A DNA stretch of 64,000 bases, taken from assembly GCA_963837775.1 (NCBI GenBank), contig CAWIOX010000003.1, positions 18,947-82,946 of the forward strand, written 5' to 3'. The position numbers were made by a program, and so were the translations under genes. Below are positions 53,598 through 62,118 of this stretch, in pieces (the stretch's first letter is position 1; each line of letters begins with the position of its first letter). The DNA is from CAWIOX01 sp963837775. Lineage in GTDB: Bacteria > Pseudomonadota > Gammaproteobacteria > Burkholderiales > Burkholderiaceae_D. The notes below the pieces were generated by a model. It was not told where the DNA came from. It was given only the letters and a program-made list of their open reading frames with translations, and did not search any database.

Positions 53598-54619
53598 AAC
53601 GCCGCACCTTATTGCAGGCAAGCCTGGGGCTGGGCATGTTGGGCGCGCTGGGCGCCGACAGCCTGGCTGGCATCCATGCCGCGTCGGCACAGCGGCCAGC
53701 CGAAGCGGCCGGACTGCAGTGGCGCGACCGCCCGCTGCTCGGCCTGGGCACGACCCTGTCGCTGCGCGTCGGCCATCGCGATCCCGCGCACGCCGAGCGC
53801 GCGCTGGATGCGGTGGTCGCCACGATCCGCCATGTCGAAGCGCAGATGAGCCTGTTCGACTCCAACAGTGCGCTGAGCCGGCTCAACCGCGACGGCGTGC
53901 TGCATGACCCGGATCCGGATTTGCTTGAGATTCTGCGTATCGCGCAAGACGTTTCCGCCCGCAGCCGCGGCGCATTCGATGTGACGGTGCAACCGCTATG
54001 GAAAGTGTTCGAAGCAGCGCAACGCCAGCAAGAGTTACCCACCAGCGCCGCAGTGTTGCAGGCCCGTGAGCGGGTCGGCTGGCAGGCGCTGGAAATTACG
54101 CCGCGCCGGATTCGCTTCAAAAAACCGGGCATGGCGCTCACCCTCAATGGCATTGCCCAGGGTTACGCCGCCGATCTGGTGCGCGCGCAGCTGCGGGCCA
54201 ATGGCATTGAACACGCGCTGATCAACACCGGCGAATGGGCATCGCTGGGCCAGCCCGATGTGCGGCACGGCTGGACGCTGGGGATCGCCAATCCGCGCGA
54301 CGAGAACGTGCTGATTGCCAGCCTGCTGATGGACGGCCGCAGCATTGCGACCTCGGCCGACAATCAGACCACCTTCAGCAATGACTGCCGCAATCATCAC
54401 ATTTTCGATCCGCAGACCGGCTATTCGCCGCCGGAACTGGCCAGCGTCACCGTCGCTGCCGCCAGCTGCGCGCTGGCCGACGCACTGACCAAGGTGATGT
54501 TTGTCGCCGGCATGCAACACGGACTGGCCCTGGCCCGCCAGTGGAACGCCGATGTATTGCTGGTGGACAAGGCCGGGCACTGGCGCGCGACGCCAGGCCT
54601 CAAGTTGATTGCAGTTTGA
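53594..54619 (+). CDS. apbE: FAD:protein FMN transferase (ApbE/NosX)
   Basis: Transfers FMN from FAD onto a Thr of target flavoproteins in the periplasm. 341 aa from ATG 53594, with AAGGAG 7 bases upstream. An N-terminal KRRTLLQASLG stretch with hydrophobic core resembles a Tat signal (NosX homologues are Tat-exported). Motifs: LGTTLSLRV, MSLFDSNSALSRLN, SRGAFDVTVQPLW, NGIAQGYAADLV and the metal-binding SADNQTTFSN / HHIFDPQTGYSP. Overlaps the nosR-like stop by four bases, so its target is very probably that protein. Confidence 0.94.
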   Translation: MKRRTLLQASLGLGMLGALGADSLAGIHAASAQRPAEAAGLQWRDRPLLGLGTTLSLRVGHRDPAHAERALDAVVATIRHVEAQMSLFDSNSALSRLNRDGVLHDPDPDLLEILRIAQDVSARSRGAFDVTVQPLWKVFEAAQRQQELPTSAAVLQARERVGWQALEITPRRIRFKKPGMALTLNGIAQGYAADLVRAQLRANGIEHALINTGEWASLGQPDVRHGWTLGIANPRDENVLIASLLMDGRSIATSADNQTTFSNDCRNHHIFDPQTGYSPPELASVTVAAASCALADALTKVMFVAGMQHGLALARQWNADVLLVDKAGHWRATPGLKLIAV

Positions 54620-54666
54620 GGCCGGAAGGCCGCTGCGATGCACGAAAGAAGTGCCTCCGCAAAACT

Positions 54667-54736
54667 GCGGGGAGTATATTTTCAATGCCAATGAATACGT
54701 GCGGAAAATGGCATTAAAACGAATATACTCCCTCGT
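54667..54736. repeat. Dispersed intergenic repeat, copy I (inverted-end variant)
   Basis: CGGGGAGTATATTTTC at the left and GAATATACTCCCTCG at the right are inverted relative to each other, whereas most copies have their ends in the same direction. Core AATGAATACGTGCGG and an AATGCCA / TGGCATT stem are retained. Lies between apbE and the ATPase stop. Confidence 0.8.
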
Positions 54737-54750
54737 TTTTCAAAAAATGA

Positions 54751-57297
54751 TCAGCGCCTGCGCATTCTGGCTGAAGCAATCAGCAGCAAGCTGCCGCTGA
54801 CCACCGTAATCGTCAGTCCCAGATGGCCTATCGGCGGCGTGCCGAAGTGAAACAAGGTGCTCATCACCGGCACAAACAGCGCCAGTCCCAGCATCAGCAA
54901 CGCGCAGGCGACGACCCACCACAATGCAGGATTGGGCAGTCTGAGCGAGCTGCGCAAGGGCAACGACCACGAGCGATTGATGAAAATCAGCCAGATGTCG
55001 CCGATAATCATCGCGCTGAAAGTCAGCGCCCTCGCCTGTTCCACAGCGAGACCGGCCCACTGTCCGAGCAGATAGACCGCCAGCAGCAAGCCGAACAGCG
55101 CCGAGCCCTGCTGGACGCCCAGCAGCAGGAGCTGGCGATCGAATATCTTCGCATCGGTGCGGCGCGGCGGCCGGCGCATCAGGTCCGCCTCTTCCTGCTC
55201 CGCCTCGAATACGATCGAGCAGGTCGGGTCGATCATCAGCTCGAAGAACACGATATGCACCGGCAGCAGCACCAGCGGCCAGCCCATCATCACCGGCAGC
55301 ATCGACATGCCGGCAATCGGGATATGCGCGGCGACGATGAACACCACCGCCTTGCGGATGTTGTCGAAGATGCGCCGGCCCAGCCTGACCGCCGCCACAA
55401 TCGAGTTGAAATCATCGTCCAGCAGCACCAGCGCCGCCGATTCGCGCGCCACATCGGTGCCGCGAGCGCCCATCGCAATGCCGATATGCGCGGCCTTCAG
55501 CGCCGGCGCGTCGTTGACGCCATCGCCGGTCATCGCGACGATTTCGCCGGCGCTCTTCAATGCCGTCACCAGCCGCAGCTTCTGTTCCGGCTGCACGCGG
55601 CAAAACACATTGCTCTGAGGACAGGCGCTGCTGCAACTGTGCGTCATCCAGCGCATCCAGTTGCGCGCCGCTGATCACGCCGCCGTCGGCATCCAGTCCG
55701 CTCTGGCGCGCGATGCTCAGCGCGGTGGCCGGATAGTCGCCGGTCATCATGATGACGCGGATGCCGGCCGCATGACATTCTGCGATCGCCTGCCGCACGG
55801 TCGGGCGCAAGGGGTCGGCCAGACCGATCAGGCCGGCAAAGTGGAAATTGAAATCATGCTGGATCGCGGGCAGATCATGCTGGCGGAACGACGCCCTGGC
55901 AACCGCCAGCACCCGCAGCCCCTGCGCTGCCAACTGGTTGACCTGCGCGGTGATGCGCTGCACCTGATCGCTTGCCAGATGGCATAAATCGATGATCAGC
56001 CTCCGGTGCGCCCTTGGCGGCGATCACGTAATGCGCGCGGTCCGGCGACTGCCAGACGCGCGACATCGCCAGCAGTTCATGCGACAGCGGATATTCTTCC
56101 ACCAGCGTCCAGCTATCGTGGATGTGCTCGGTGCCCGCCAGCGCCGCATGCCCGATCTGCTGAATCGCCATTTCCATCGGGTCGAACGGGTTGCGGTGAC
56201 TCGACAGCATCGCGAATTCCAGCGTTTCATGGAAGGTTTCGGGAAAATTTTCCGGCATCGACGCCGCCGCATCCCGGAAAGCATGGATCTCCTCATCGAC
56301 CATGATCTGCGCCACTGCCATCCGGTTTTGGGTCAGGGTGCCGGTCTTGTCGACGCACAGCACGGTCGCCGCCCCCAGCATCTCGATGGCGGAAATGCGC
56401 CGCGTCAACACCTGCTGCCGGGCGATGCGCCACGCCCCCAGCCCCAGAAAAATCGTCAGTATCAGCGGCAATTCCGCCGGCAACAGCGCCATCGCCAGCG
56501 TCAGCCCGGCCAGGATGCCGTTGAGCCAGTCGCCGCGCGCAATGCCGTACCAGACCGCCAGCAGGATCACCAGAGCGATGCTCGACAGCGCGACCAGCTT
56601 GACCGCCTGCGCAGTCTCTGTCTGCACCTGGCTGGGCTCCTGCTTCCAGCGTGGACAGCGCCTGGCCGATGCGCCCGAGCGCGGTATTTCCGGCGGTCGC
56701 CAGCACCCGCGCCGTGCCTTTGCCCTGCACCACCAGCGTGCCGGAATACAGGAAAGGCTGGTCGTCGCCGCCCGGCGGCGCAACCTGATCCGTCACGACG
56801 GCGCTGGCCAGCTTGCTGACCGGCACCGATTCGCCGCTCAGCAAGGATTCATCGAGCGTCATGCTCTGGCTGGCGAACAGGAGCGCGTCCGCCGGCACCC
56901 GGTCGCCCTCGGCCAGCAGGATGATGTCGCCGCGCACCACATCGCGCCCGGCGATGCGCTGCTGCCGGCCGTCGCGCAACACCAGCGCGCGCGGGCTGGA
57001 CAGGTCGCGCAAGGCTTCCAGCGCGCGTTCGCTCTTGCGCTCCTGCACGAAACTCATGCCCATGATGATGACGACCGAACCGAGCAGGATGAACGCATCC
57101 TCTTTGCTGCCCAGCAGCAGATAAATACTGCCGCAGGCGATCAGCAGGATGAACATCGGCTCGCGCACTACCGACCACGCGATGGCCAACAGCGAGCGCG
57201 GCCGGGCCGAAGGCAGCTCGTTCCAGCCCTCGGCCTGCAGCCGCTGCTGCGCTTCGATGCTGCTCAGGCCGGCCTGAATGTCGGTGGCGTCGGACAT
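54751..57297 (-). pseudogene. P-type cation ATPase (P2-like), three frameshifts
   Basis: Ion pump of ~850 aa when repaired. Actuator domain with DESLLSGES, transmembrane helix 4 motif LLPAELPLILT, phosphorylation site DKTGTLTQ, KGAPE nucleotide-binding motif, MTGD and TGDGVNDAPAL hinge, and helix-6 FELMIDPTCSIVFEAE typical of P2-type (Ca2+-like) ATPases. The ion is unknown. Single-base gains near 56645, 56005 and 55618 break the ORF; no stops remain after repair. It starts 90 bases after the cytochrome b561 gene in the same direction, so it may be the last gene of the SHP operon. Confidence 0.83.
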
Positions 57298-57387
57298 GCA
57301 TTTCCCGTCAGGAATGAAGACACTGTCAGGCTAATCCGGCCGCGCACTTCCGTCATTACGCGATATCAAATTGCAAGAACCGGCACC

Positions 57388-58008
57388 CTACCTGAACATG
57401 AGCCACCACAAGCCCGCCAGCGCGCACAGCAACAGCACGGCAATGGCGGACCAGGAATAGTTGATCGCCTCGGCGGGTGCGATCATTTTCTTTCCTGTCA
57501 GCATCGCGCGCAGCAGATTTTCCTTGTGCAGCACACTGGTCAGCAGCACTGCAACGATATGCAGCACGACGATGCCCATCAGCAGGCTGGCCATCGCTTC
57601 ATGGACCTCGGACAGCCAGTCGCCGCCGATCTCTTCATAAGTGGCATAACCGCTGGCCACCGTGACCAGCACGGTCGCCATGATGGCCAGGATCGCCAGC
57701 GCGCCGGCCGGATTGTGCCCGATGTAGTGTTGCGGCTTGCCCTGCAAATGCGACATCAGATACGACTTGACGGCAGACGGCCCCCGGACGAATTGCGTGA
57801 AACGGGCATAGCGTGTGCCCAGCACGCCCCAGACCAGCCGGAAAACGATCAATAGCGCCATCGAATAACCGAAACTGACATGCCACAGCTTCCAGTACTC
57901 GCTCTCGGCGGTCAGCCAGGCACCCGCGAACGACAATGCGAGCGACCAGTGAAATACCCGAACCGGCATATCCCACACCAGTCCTGCCTGCTTTTGCTGT
58001 GTGTTCAT
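57388..58008 (-). CDS. Cytochrome b561-type membrane protein (SHP cluster)
   Basis: A 206-aa di-haem b-type cytochrome with four to five helices. His residues in VFHWSLALSF, KLWHVSFGY, EVHEAMASL and VLHIVAVLL are placed as haem ligands. It is the membrane quinol-side partner in SHP-DHC-b561 clusters and would pass electrons to the periplasmic di-haem cytochrome c, whose stop it overlaps by four bases (ATGA). A paralogue lies at 59195-59740. Confidence 0.92.
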   Translation of the reverse strand: MNTQQKQAGLVWDMPVRVFHWSLALSFAGAWLTAESEYWKLWHVSFGYSMALLIVFRLVWGVLGTRYARFTQFVRGPSAVKSYLMSHLQGKPQHYIGHNPAGALAILAIMATVLVTVASGYATYEEIGGDWLSEVHEAMASLLMGIVVLHIVAVLLTSVLHKENLLRAMLTGKKMIAPAEAINYSWSAIAVLLLCALAGLWWLMFR

Positions 58009-58472
58009 CGCGGAATCCTCACGCTGTCTTCATCGAAATCGCCCTTGGCCGCTTGCTGATGGCAGGCGACACAGTTGGAGCGGCTTTTGACTGATGCGCG
58101 CAACCAGACGTCTTTCCCGACTTCGCGATGTTTTCTGGCGAACCAGGCGCTGCGGGTGATGCGATTGTCGGGCGGCGTTTCGGAAAACTTGCGCGAACCG
58201 GCCGCATTGCTCTGCAACCAGGTTGAAATCTGGGCGACGGATGTGGCATCGATGCTGGCGTCGGTGCCGTAGTGTTTGTCGAGCGAAGTCATCACGCTGA
58301 GCCAGGACTTGGCCGGCAGCAAACCGGGCGCATACGGCGTATGGCAGCTCGCGCATTCGGCCATGAACGATTTCGGCATATTGCCCGGCATGCCGATGCT
58401 GTCGGCCATGGCCTGCATCGAGCCCAGCGCAATGCACAGCCCTGCCAGCAGTTGAAATGATTTTTTCATCAT
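58005..58472 (-). CDS. Di-haem cytochrome c (DHC-like)
   Basis: Periplasmic di-haem c-type cytochrome of ~155 aa. Signal peptide at residues ~1-23 (cleavage near AMA-DS), haem motifs CASCH (~40-44) and CVACH (~134-138). Gene order after the SHP gene and before cytochrome b561 matches the known DHC that donates electrons to SHP in Rhodobacter. GGAG lies before ATG 58472, 10 bases after the SHP stop. Confidence 0.92.
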   Translation of the reverse strand: MMKKSFQLLAGLCIALGSMQAMADSIGMPGNMPKSFMAECASCHTPYAPGLLPAKSWLSVMTSLDKHYGTDASIDATSVAQISTWLQSNAAGSRKFSETPPDNRITRSAWFARKHREVGKDVWLRASVKSRSNCVACHQQAAKGDFDEDSVRIPR

Positions 58473-58482
58473 GATTTCTCCA

Positions 58483-58860
58483 TTATTTGATGGTCAGCAA
58501 CCAGGCGATGACGTCGGCTTTTTCCTGTGCGCTGCATTCCCTGGATAAAACGTCATTGCAGTTGCGCTTGAACCATTTTTCAGACTTGGCCGGATCGCTG
58601 AAGCGCTTGGCATTGGCCGCCGGCGCCAGTGGCTCGATGCTCTTGCCGGTCAGAATGTGCTCGGTCGTCTTGTTCGGCGTTGCGGTATGGCAGCTGGCGC
58701 AGCTCCAATCGCGGCCATGCTTGCCGGTGAAAAACTGCTCTCCGCGCTGGACCGAGGCCTTGCCGGAAGACGCTTCATAGCCCTGAAGCATCTGCTGCGG
58801 GCTCACGGCCCAGGCAACATTGGCTATCAGCAGTGCGAGCGGGAATACAAATTTCTTCAT
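58483..58860 (-). CDS. shp: Sphaeroides haem protein (SHP)-like cytochrome c, DUF1924
   Basis: A 125-aa periplasmic high-spin c-type cytochrome. Signal peptide 1-18 (LALLIANVAWA), haem motif CASCH (54-58), and WFKRNCNDVLSRECS with the Asn expected as the labile haem ligand and a Cys pair (101, 109) expected to form the family disulfide. SHP binds O2, NO and other small ligands through Asn displacement; its physiological role is unsettled. AAAGGAG 5 bases before ATG 58860 sets the start. First gene of a tight SHP-DHC-b561 unit, with a PmrA/QseB-type box ~70 bases upstream. Confidence 0.93.
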   Translation of the reverse strand: MKKFVFPLALLIANVAWAVSPQQMLQGYEASSGKASVQRGEQFFTGKHGRDWSCASCHTATPNKTTEHILTGKSIEPLAPAANAKRFSDPAKSEKWFKRNCNDVLSRECSAQEKADVIAWLLTIK

Positions 58861-58929
58861 GATCTCTCCTTTGACGGGACCGGCTGTCAAATCAACATGA
58901 CCGCCATGCAGCCATCATGCGAAACCAAG

Positions 58930-58946
58930 CTTAAGCGAAACTTATG
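58930..58946 (-). promoter_or_regulatory. PmrA/QseB-type box upstream of SHP operon
   Basis: Plus-strand reading CTTAAG-CGAAA-CTTATG, 70 bases before the shp ATG. Nearly identical in sequence and distance to the site before the PepSY gene, and close to the site before the response regulator gene. Confidence 0.75.
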
Positions 58947-58987
58947 TGTTAAAAATCAGCTGAAAAAAACACAAAAACAGTTGAATT

Positions 58988-59066
58988 ATCGGGAGTATAT
59001 GGATAAACAGTGCCATTGCCGCTGACAAACAGCGCAATAAATAAAATACAGGATGGAGTATATTTC
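58988..59066 (+). repeat. Dispersed intergenic repeat, copy J
   Basis: Full copy: CGGGAGTATATGG, ATTGCCGCTGAC core, AAAATACAGG and TGGAGTATATTTC. It lies in the 334-base gap upstream of shp, beyond the PmrA-type box. Confidence 0.82.
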
Positions 59067-59142
59067 AACGACCGCAATGCCAGAAAAACCATAAAACAGG
59101 CGTTTCATCGAATATCGCGGCCCAATTCTTTACCGGCAAGAT

Positions 59143-59171
59143 AACAAGGGCCGCACATGGCGGCCCTTGTT
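59143..59171 (-). terminator. Terminator of the PepSY-b561 operon
   Basis: Perfect 12-bp stem AACAAGGGCCGC / GCGGCCCTTGTT with a 5-base loop, ~24 bases past the cytochrome b561 stop. Confidence 0.78.
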
Positions 59172-59194
59172 GTTTCAGCAAGCTACTCGTGCGC

Positions 59195-59740
59195 TTATTT
59201 CTGTTTGCGCCCGGTAATCATCGCCCGCACCAGATTTTCCTTGTGCCGCAGGCTGGAGAAAATCACGCCGGCAACATGCAGCCCCACCAACGCCAGCGTC
59301 AGATTGGCAACGAGTTTGTGCACATCTTCCACCCATTCGGTGCCGAAAAAACTATCCAGCGACATCATCCATCCGGTGGTGCCGATGGTCGCAACGGCCA
59401 GCAACAGTGCCAGGATCATTGCGCCACCCAAGGGGTTATGGCCAAGACTGCGCGCCTCGCGACGTGCCAACACGTCCTTCACATATCGGGCCAGTTTCGG
59501 CGCAGATGGCACAAAGTTGGAAAAACGCGCATGCCGGCTGCCGACAAAACCCCACAAAATGCGCGCCGTCACCAGCCCCAAGGCAGCATAGCCCAAGGTT
59601 TGGTGCCAGGACGCGCTGTCCTCGCTGAGCAGATAGGCTCCGAGGAAACACGTGACCAGCGACCAATGGAAGAGCCGCACAAACGGGTCCCACACCTGCA
59701 CGGTTTGCGCCATCCCGGCGCCATTGACGGCGCGGTCCAT
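59195..59740 (-). CDS. Second cytochrome b561-type membrane protein
   Basis: A 181-aa b-type cytochrome, paralogous to the one at 57388-58008 (shared phrases RLFHWSLV / RVFHWSLA, LGHNPLGG / IGHNPAGA, LRHKENL / LHKENL). Four helices with conserved haem-ligand His residues. Its ATG overlaps the PepSY stop by one base, so the two are translated together and probably interact. Confidence 0.92.
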   Translation of the reverse strand: MDRAVNGAGMAQTVQVWDPFVRLFHWSLVTCFLGAYLLSEDSASWHQTLGYAALGLVTARILWGFVGSRHARFSNFVPSAPKLARYVKDVLARREARSLGHNPLGGAMILALLLAVATIGTTGWMMSLDSFFGTEWVEDVHKLVANLTLALVGLHVAGVIFSSLRHKENLVRAMITGRKQK

Positions 59741-60033
59741 TATTTCCCTACTTTGGATTCGTTGCCTTCAGTGCCGACAGCGTTGCCATCTACCGGATTG
59801 ATCAGCATTTCGCTCTTCTTGCCGTCCTTGGCGATCACATACGCTTCGTAGCAACTGCCTTCAGTCTTGATGCGATTGACTTTCAGGCCCTGCGCCACCA
59901 GTTTGGCATTGACATCTTTCTCGGCCATCCATTTTGACTTCGGTTCTTTGGTGCAATCCGATGAACCAGCCGCGAAGGCGTTCAACGATAATGTGGCGAT
60001 GGCGGCAGCAGCGAGTGTTTTAAGCATTTGCAT
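59740..60033 (-). CDS. Secreted PepSY-domain protein
   Basis: A 97-aa periplasmic protein. Signal peptide 1-22 (TLAAAAIATLSLNAFA), then a single PepSY_2-like domain (KWMAEKDVNAKLVAQGLKVNRIKTEGSCYEAYVIAKDGK) with a conserved Cys pair (near residues 27 and 63). AAGGA is 6 bases before ATG 60033. Pairs of a PepSY protein and a cytochrome b561 recur in proteobacteria; a role in membrane-linked electron transfer is inferred, not shown. Confidence 0.9.
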   Translation of the reverse strand: MQMLKTLAAAAIATLSLNAFAAGSSDCTKEPKSKWMAEKDVNAKLVAQGLKVNRIKTEGSCYEAYVIAKDGKKSEMLINPVDGNAVGTEGNESKVGK

Positions 60034-60109
60034 GGTGAATCCTTTTAGGTGATGGATGTTTCAATTCAATGTCGTTATGTTTAACGCAGTGTCATGTTGC
60101 ATGCCGAAC

Positions 60110-60126
60110 CTTAAGTGAATCTTATG
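60110..60126 (-). promoter_or_regulatory. PmrA/QseB-type box upstream of PepSY-b561 operon
   Basis: Plus-strand reading CTTAAG-TGAAT-CTTATG, 77 bases before the PepSY ATG. Matches the SHP-operon box at 14 of 17 positions or better. Confidence 0.75.
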
Positions 60127-60163
60127 CATTGCACGCTTGTCCACGCCCTCCTGGCTTGATACC

Positions 60164-61108
60164 TCAACTGTCAGTGACTTTTGCCGGATGAACATAATCG
60201 GCTGGCTTGGCCGGATCCACGTGCGTCATCAGGTTGAGCACCGGGTGCTGCTCCATCACGCGCCGGCGTGCATCCAGCGCGATGTCATGGCCTTGCTCGA
60301 CGGTCATGCCGGCGTCGACTTCGAGATGGACATCGACCAGGATCAGATCCCCCATTTTCCGGGTTTTCAGATCATGCCAGCCCAGCACGCCCGGAGTGTC
60401 CCTCAGGGTCTGACTGATGCCTGTGATGGTCGTCTCATCCACCGCGCGATCCATCAGGTCGTGCAAGGCGTCCCAGGCGAAGCCCCAGCCCATCTTGGTC
60501 ACCATGAAACCGACGATCATCGCCGCCAGCGGGTCGAGCATGGTGTAACCCAGCAGATTGCCGCCGATACCCACCGCCACCACCAGCGAGGCCGCAGCGT
60601 CGGAGCGCGCATGCCAGGCGTTTGCAATCAGCATGCTCGAGCGCACCCGCTGCCCGACGCCCAGCATGTAGCGAAACAGCAATTCTTTGGCCAGCAATGA
60701 AGCCAGCGCGACCCACAGCGCGATGATCTTGACCTGCTGGATCGATTCAGGCTGCTCAATCTTGCGGAAAGCGCTCCACAGCATGCCGATGCCGACCGCC
60801 AGCAGCAAAGCGCCGAGCGTCAGCGAGGCCGCGTTTTCATAGCGCTGATGACCGTAGTGATGATCATCGTCCGGCGCTTTCTGGCTGTGATGGTTGGCGA
60901 ACAGCACGACAAAATCCGCCACCAGGTCCGACAGCGAGTGGATCCCGTCGGCAATCAGGCCCTGCGACCCCGACACGATGCCGGCAAAAACTTGCGTCAC
61001 CGTCAGAAAAACATTGACCACCACGCTGACCAGGGTGCTGCGCTTGGCCGCCTGATGCTTGCTCGGGGTGTCCTCATCGTGCTCGTCGATGTCACCGATA
61101 GGCTGCAT
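60164..61108 (-). CDS. Cation diffusion facilitator (CDF) metal exporter
   Basis: A 314-aa proton-coupled divalent-metal exporter of the inner membrane. Six helices, with the HxxxD-type metal sites in GIHSLSDLVADF (helix 2) and AWHARSDAAAS (helix 5), a His-rich loop (HHSQKAPDDDHHYGHQRYE), and a C-terminal cytoplasmic dimerisation domain (VDVHLEVDAGMTVEQGH). The exact residues suggest the Fe/Zn-type FieF or MamB-like branch rather than a Mn exporter, but the ion is uncertain. Divergent from the two-component system; the 344-base gap holds that system's PmrA-type box. Confidence 0.92.
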   Translation of the reverse strand: MQPIGDIDEHDEDTPSKHQAAKRSTLVSVVVNVFLTVTQVFAGIVSGSQGLIADGIHSLSDLVADFVVLFANHHSQKAPDDDHHYGHQRYENAASLTLGALLLAVGIGMLWSAFRKIEQPESIQQVKIIALWVALASLLAKELLFRYMLGVGQRVRSSMLIANAWHARSDAAASLVVAVGIGGNLLGYTMLDPLAAMIVGFMVTKMGWGFAWDALHDLMDRAVDETTITGISQTLRDTPGVLGWHDLKTRKMGDLILVDVHLEVDAGMTVEQGHDIALDARRRVMEQHPVLNLMTHVDPAKPADYVHPAKVTDS

Positions 61109-61390
61109 CTTTGCTTCCCTTTTCTTAAAATCAATCTCTATTGCCGCTTAGCTTAGCTCAGCCCGTAGCGCCAGACGATGGAGGCGCCAGTGCTTATTGC
61201 AAAACTGAAAAGCGCGGATACTAACACGGTGCCGCACAATATCCCCGCCTCCGGAACCAGGCAAATGCACGGGCAGAAACTTGTCTCATTCACACATACA
61301 GGATATCGGCCTTGTTTTGGGGAAATATAATATATTCCGCTGGCGATCGGCATGGCGCAGCGGCATATTCGAAAATGTTGCCTGTTGCAT

Positions 61391-61407
61391 CTTAAGCAAA
61401 CCTTAAG
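61391..61407 (+). promoter_or_regulatory. PmrA/QseB-type box upstream of the two-component system
   Basis: CTTAAG-CAAAC-CTTAAG, a perfect match to the CTTAA-N6-CTTAA direct-repeat pattern, 45 bases before the regulator ATG; CATACT about 10 bases downstream could be the -10. Suggests autoregulation. Confidence 0.8.
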
Positions 61408-61452
61408 GCAGCACAGTCATACTGCAGTCTGCTCGTTCATAAAGGAAAACTC

Positions 61453-62118
61453 ATGCGTTTGCTGGTGGTGGAAGACGATGCGCTGCTCGGACAGGGGATC
61501 GAGGCTGGCCTGAAACAGGCCGGATTTACCGTCGATCGCGCAGTCGATGGCCACGCGGCGGGATTGGCGCTGGATGCGGTCGATTACGAATTGCTGGTGC
61601 TCGATCTGGGCCTGCCGCGCATGGGCGGCCTCGATCTGCTGAAAGGCTTGCGCAGCAAGGGGCGCGACATTCCGGTCCTGATCCTGACCGCGCGCGACAC
61701 GGTGCAGGACCGGGTCGCCGGCCTGAATGCCGGGGCCGACGATTACCTGATCAAGCCGTTCGACCTGGCCGAACTGGTGGCCCGCATCCGCGCGCTGCTG
61801 CGGCGCGCCCATGGCCGCAGCGCCGCCCTGATCCAGCATGGCAATCTGCAACTCGACCCGGCCTCGCTGCAGGTGACGCAAGACGGCCAGGCCATCCAGC
61901 TGTCGGCGCGCGAATGCGCGATCCTGGTCGATCTGCTGGAACACAAAGGCGTCGCGCTGTCGCGTGCGCGGCTGGAGGAAAGCCTGTACGGCTGGAACGA
62001 GGAAGTCGAAAGCAATGCGATCGAGGTCCACATCCACAACCTGCGCAAGAAGCTCGGCGACCAGCTGATCAAGACCATCCGCGGCGTCGGCTACCTGATC
62101 CGCAAGGATGCAGCATGA
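61453..62118 (+). CDS. OmpR-family response regulator (PmrA/QseB-like)
   Basis: A 221-aa DNA-binding regulator. Receiver domain with acidic pair E7/D8, phospho-acceptor D51 (LLVLDLGLPRMGG), Thr in LILTARDT and K101 (YLIKPFDL). Then a winged-helix domain with the recognition part VESNAIEVHIHNLRKKLG, closest in pattern to QseB/PmrA/TctD. The stop overlaps the kinase start (ATGA). An exact PmrA-type box lies upstream. Confidence 0.94.
   Translation: MRLLVVEDDALLGQGIEAGLKQAGFTVDRAVDGHAAGLALDAVDYELLVLDLGLPRMGGLDLLKGLRSKGRDIPVLILTARDTVQDRVAGLNAGADDYLIKPFDLAELVARIRALLRRAHGRSAALIQHGNLQLDPASLQVTQDGQAIQLSARECAILVDLLEHKGVALSRARLEESLYGWNEEVESNAIEVHIHNLRKKLGDQLIKTIRGVGYLIRKDAA

Noticed and set aside
51457..54619. 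Evidence for denitrification
   Set aside because: A NosR-like protein and ApbE alone, without nosZ or other denitrification genes in view, do not show it.
61310..61340. AATATAATATATTCC tract as another repeat-family copy
   Set aside because: Lacks the CCGCAC core and GGAGTATAT ends; simple AT-rich promoter-like sequence.
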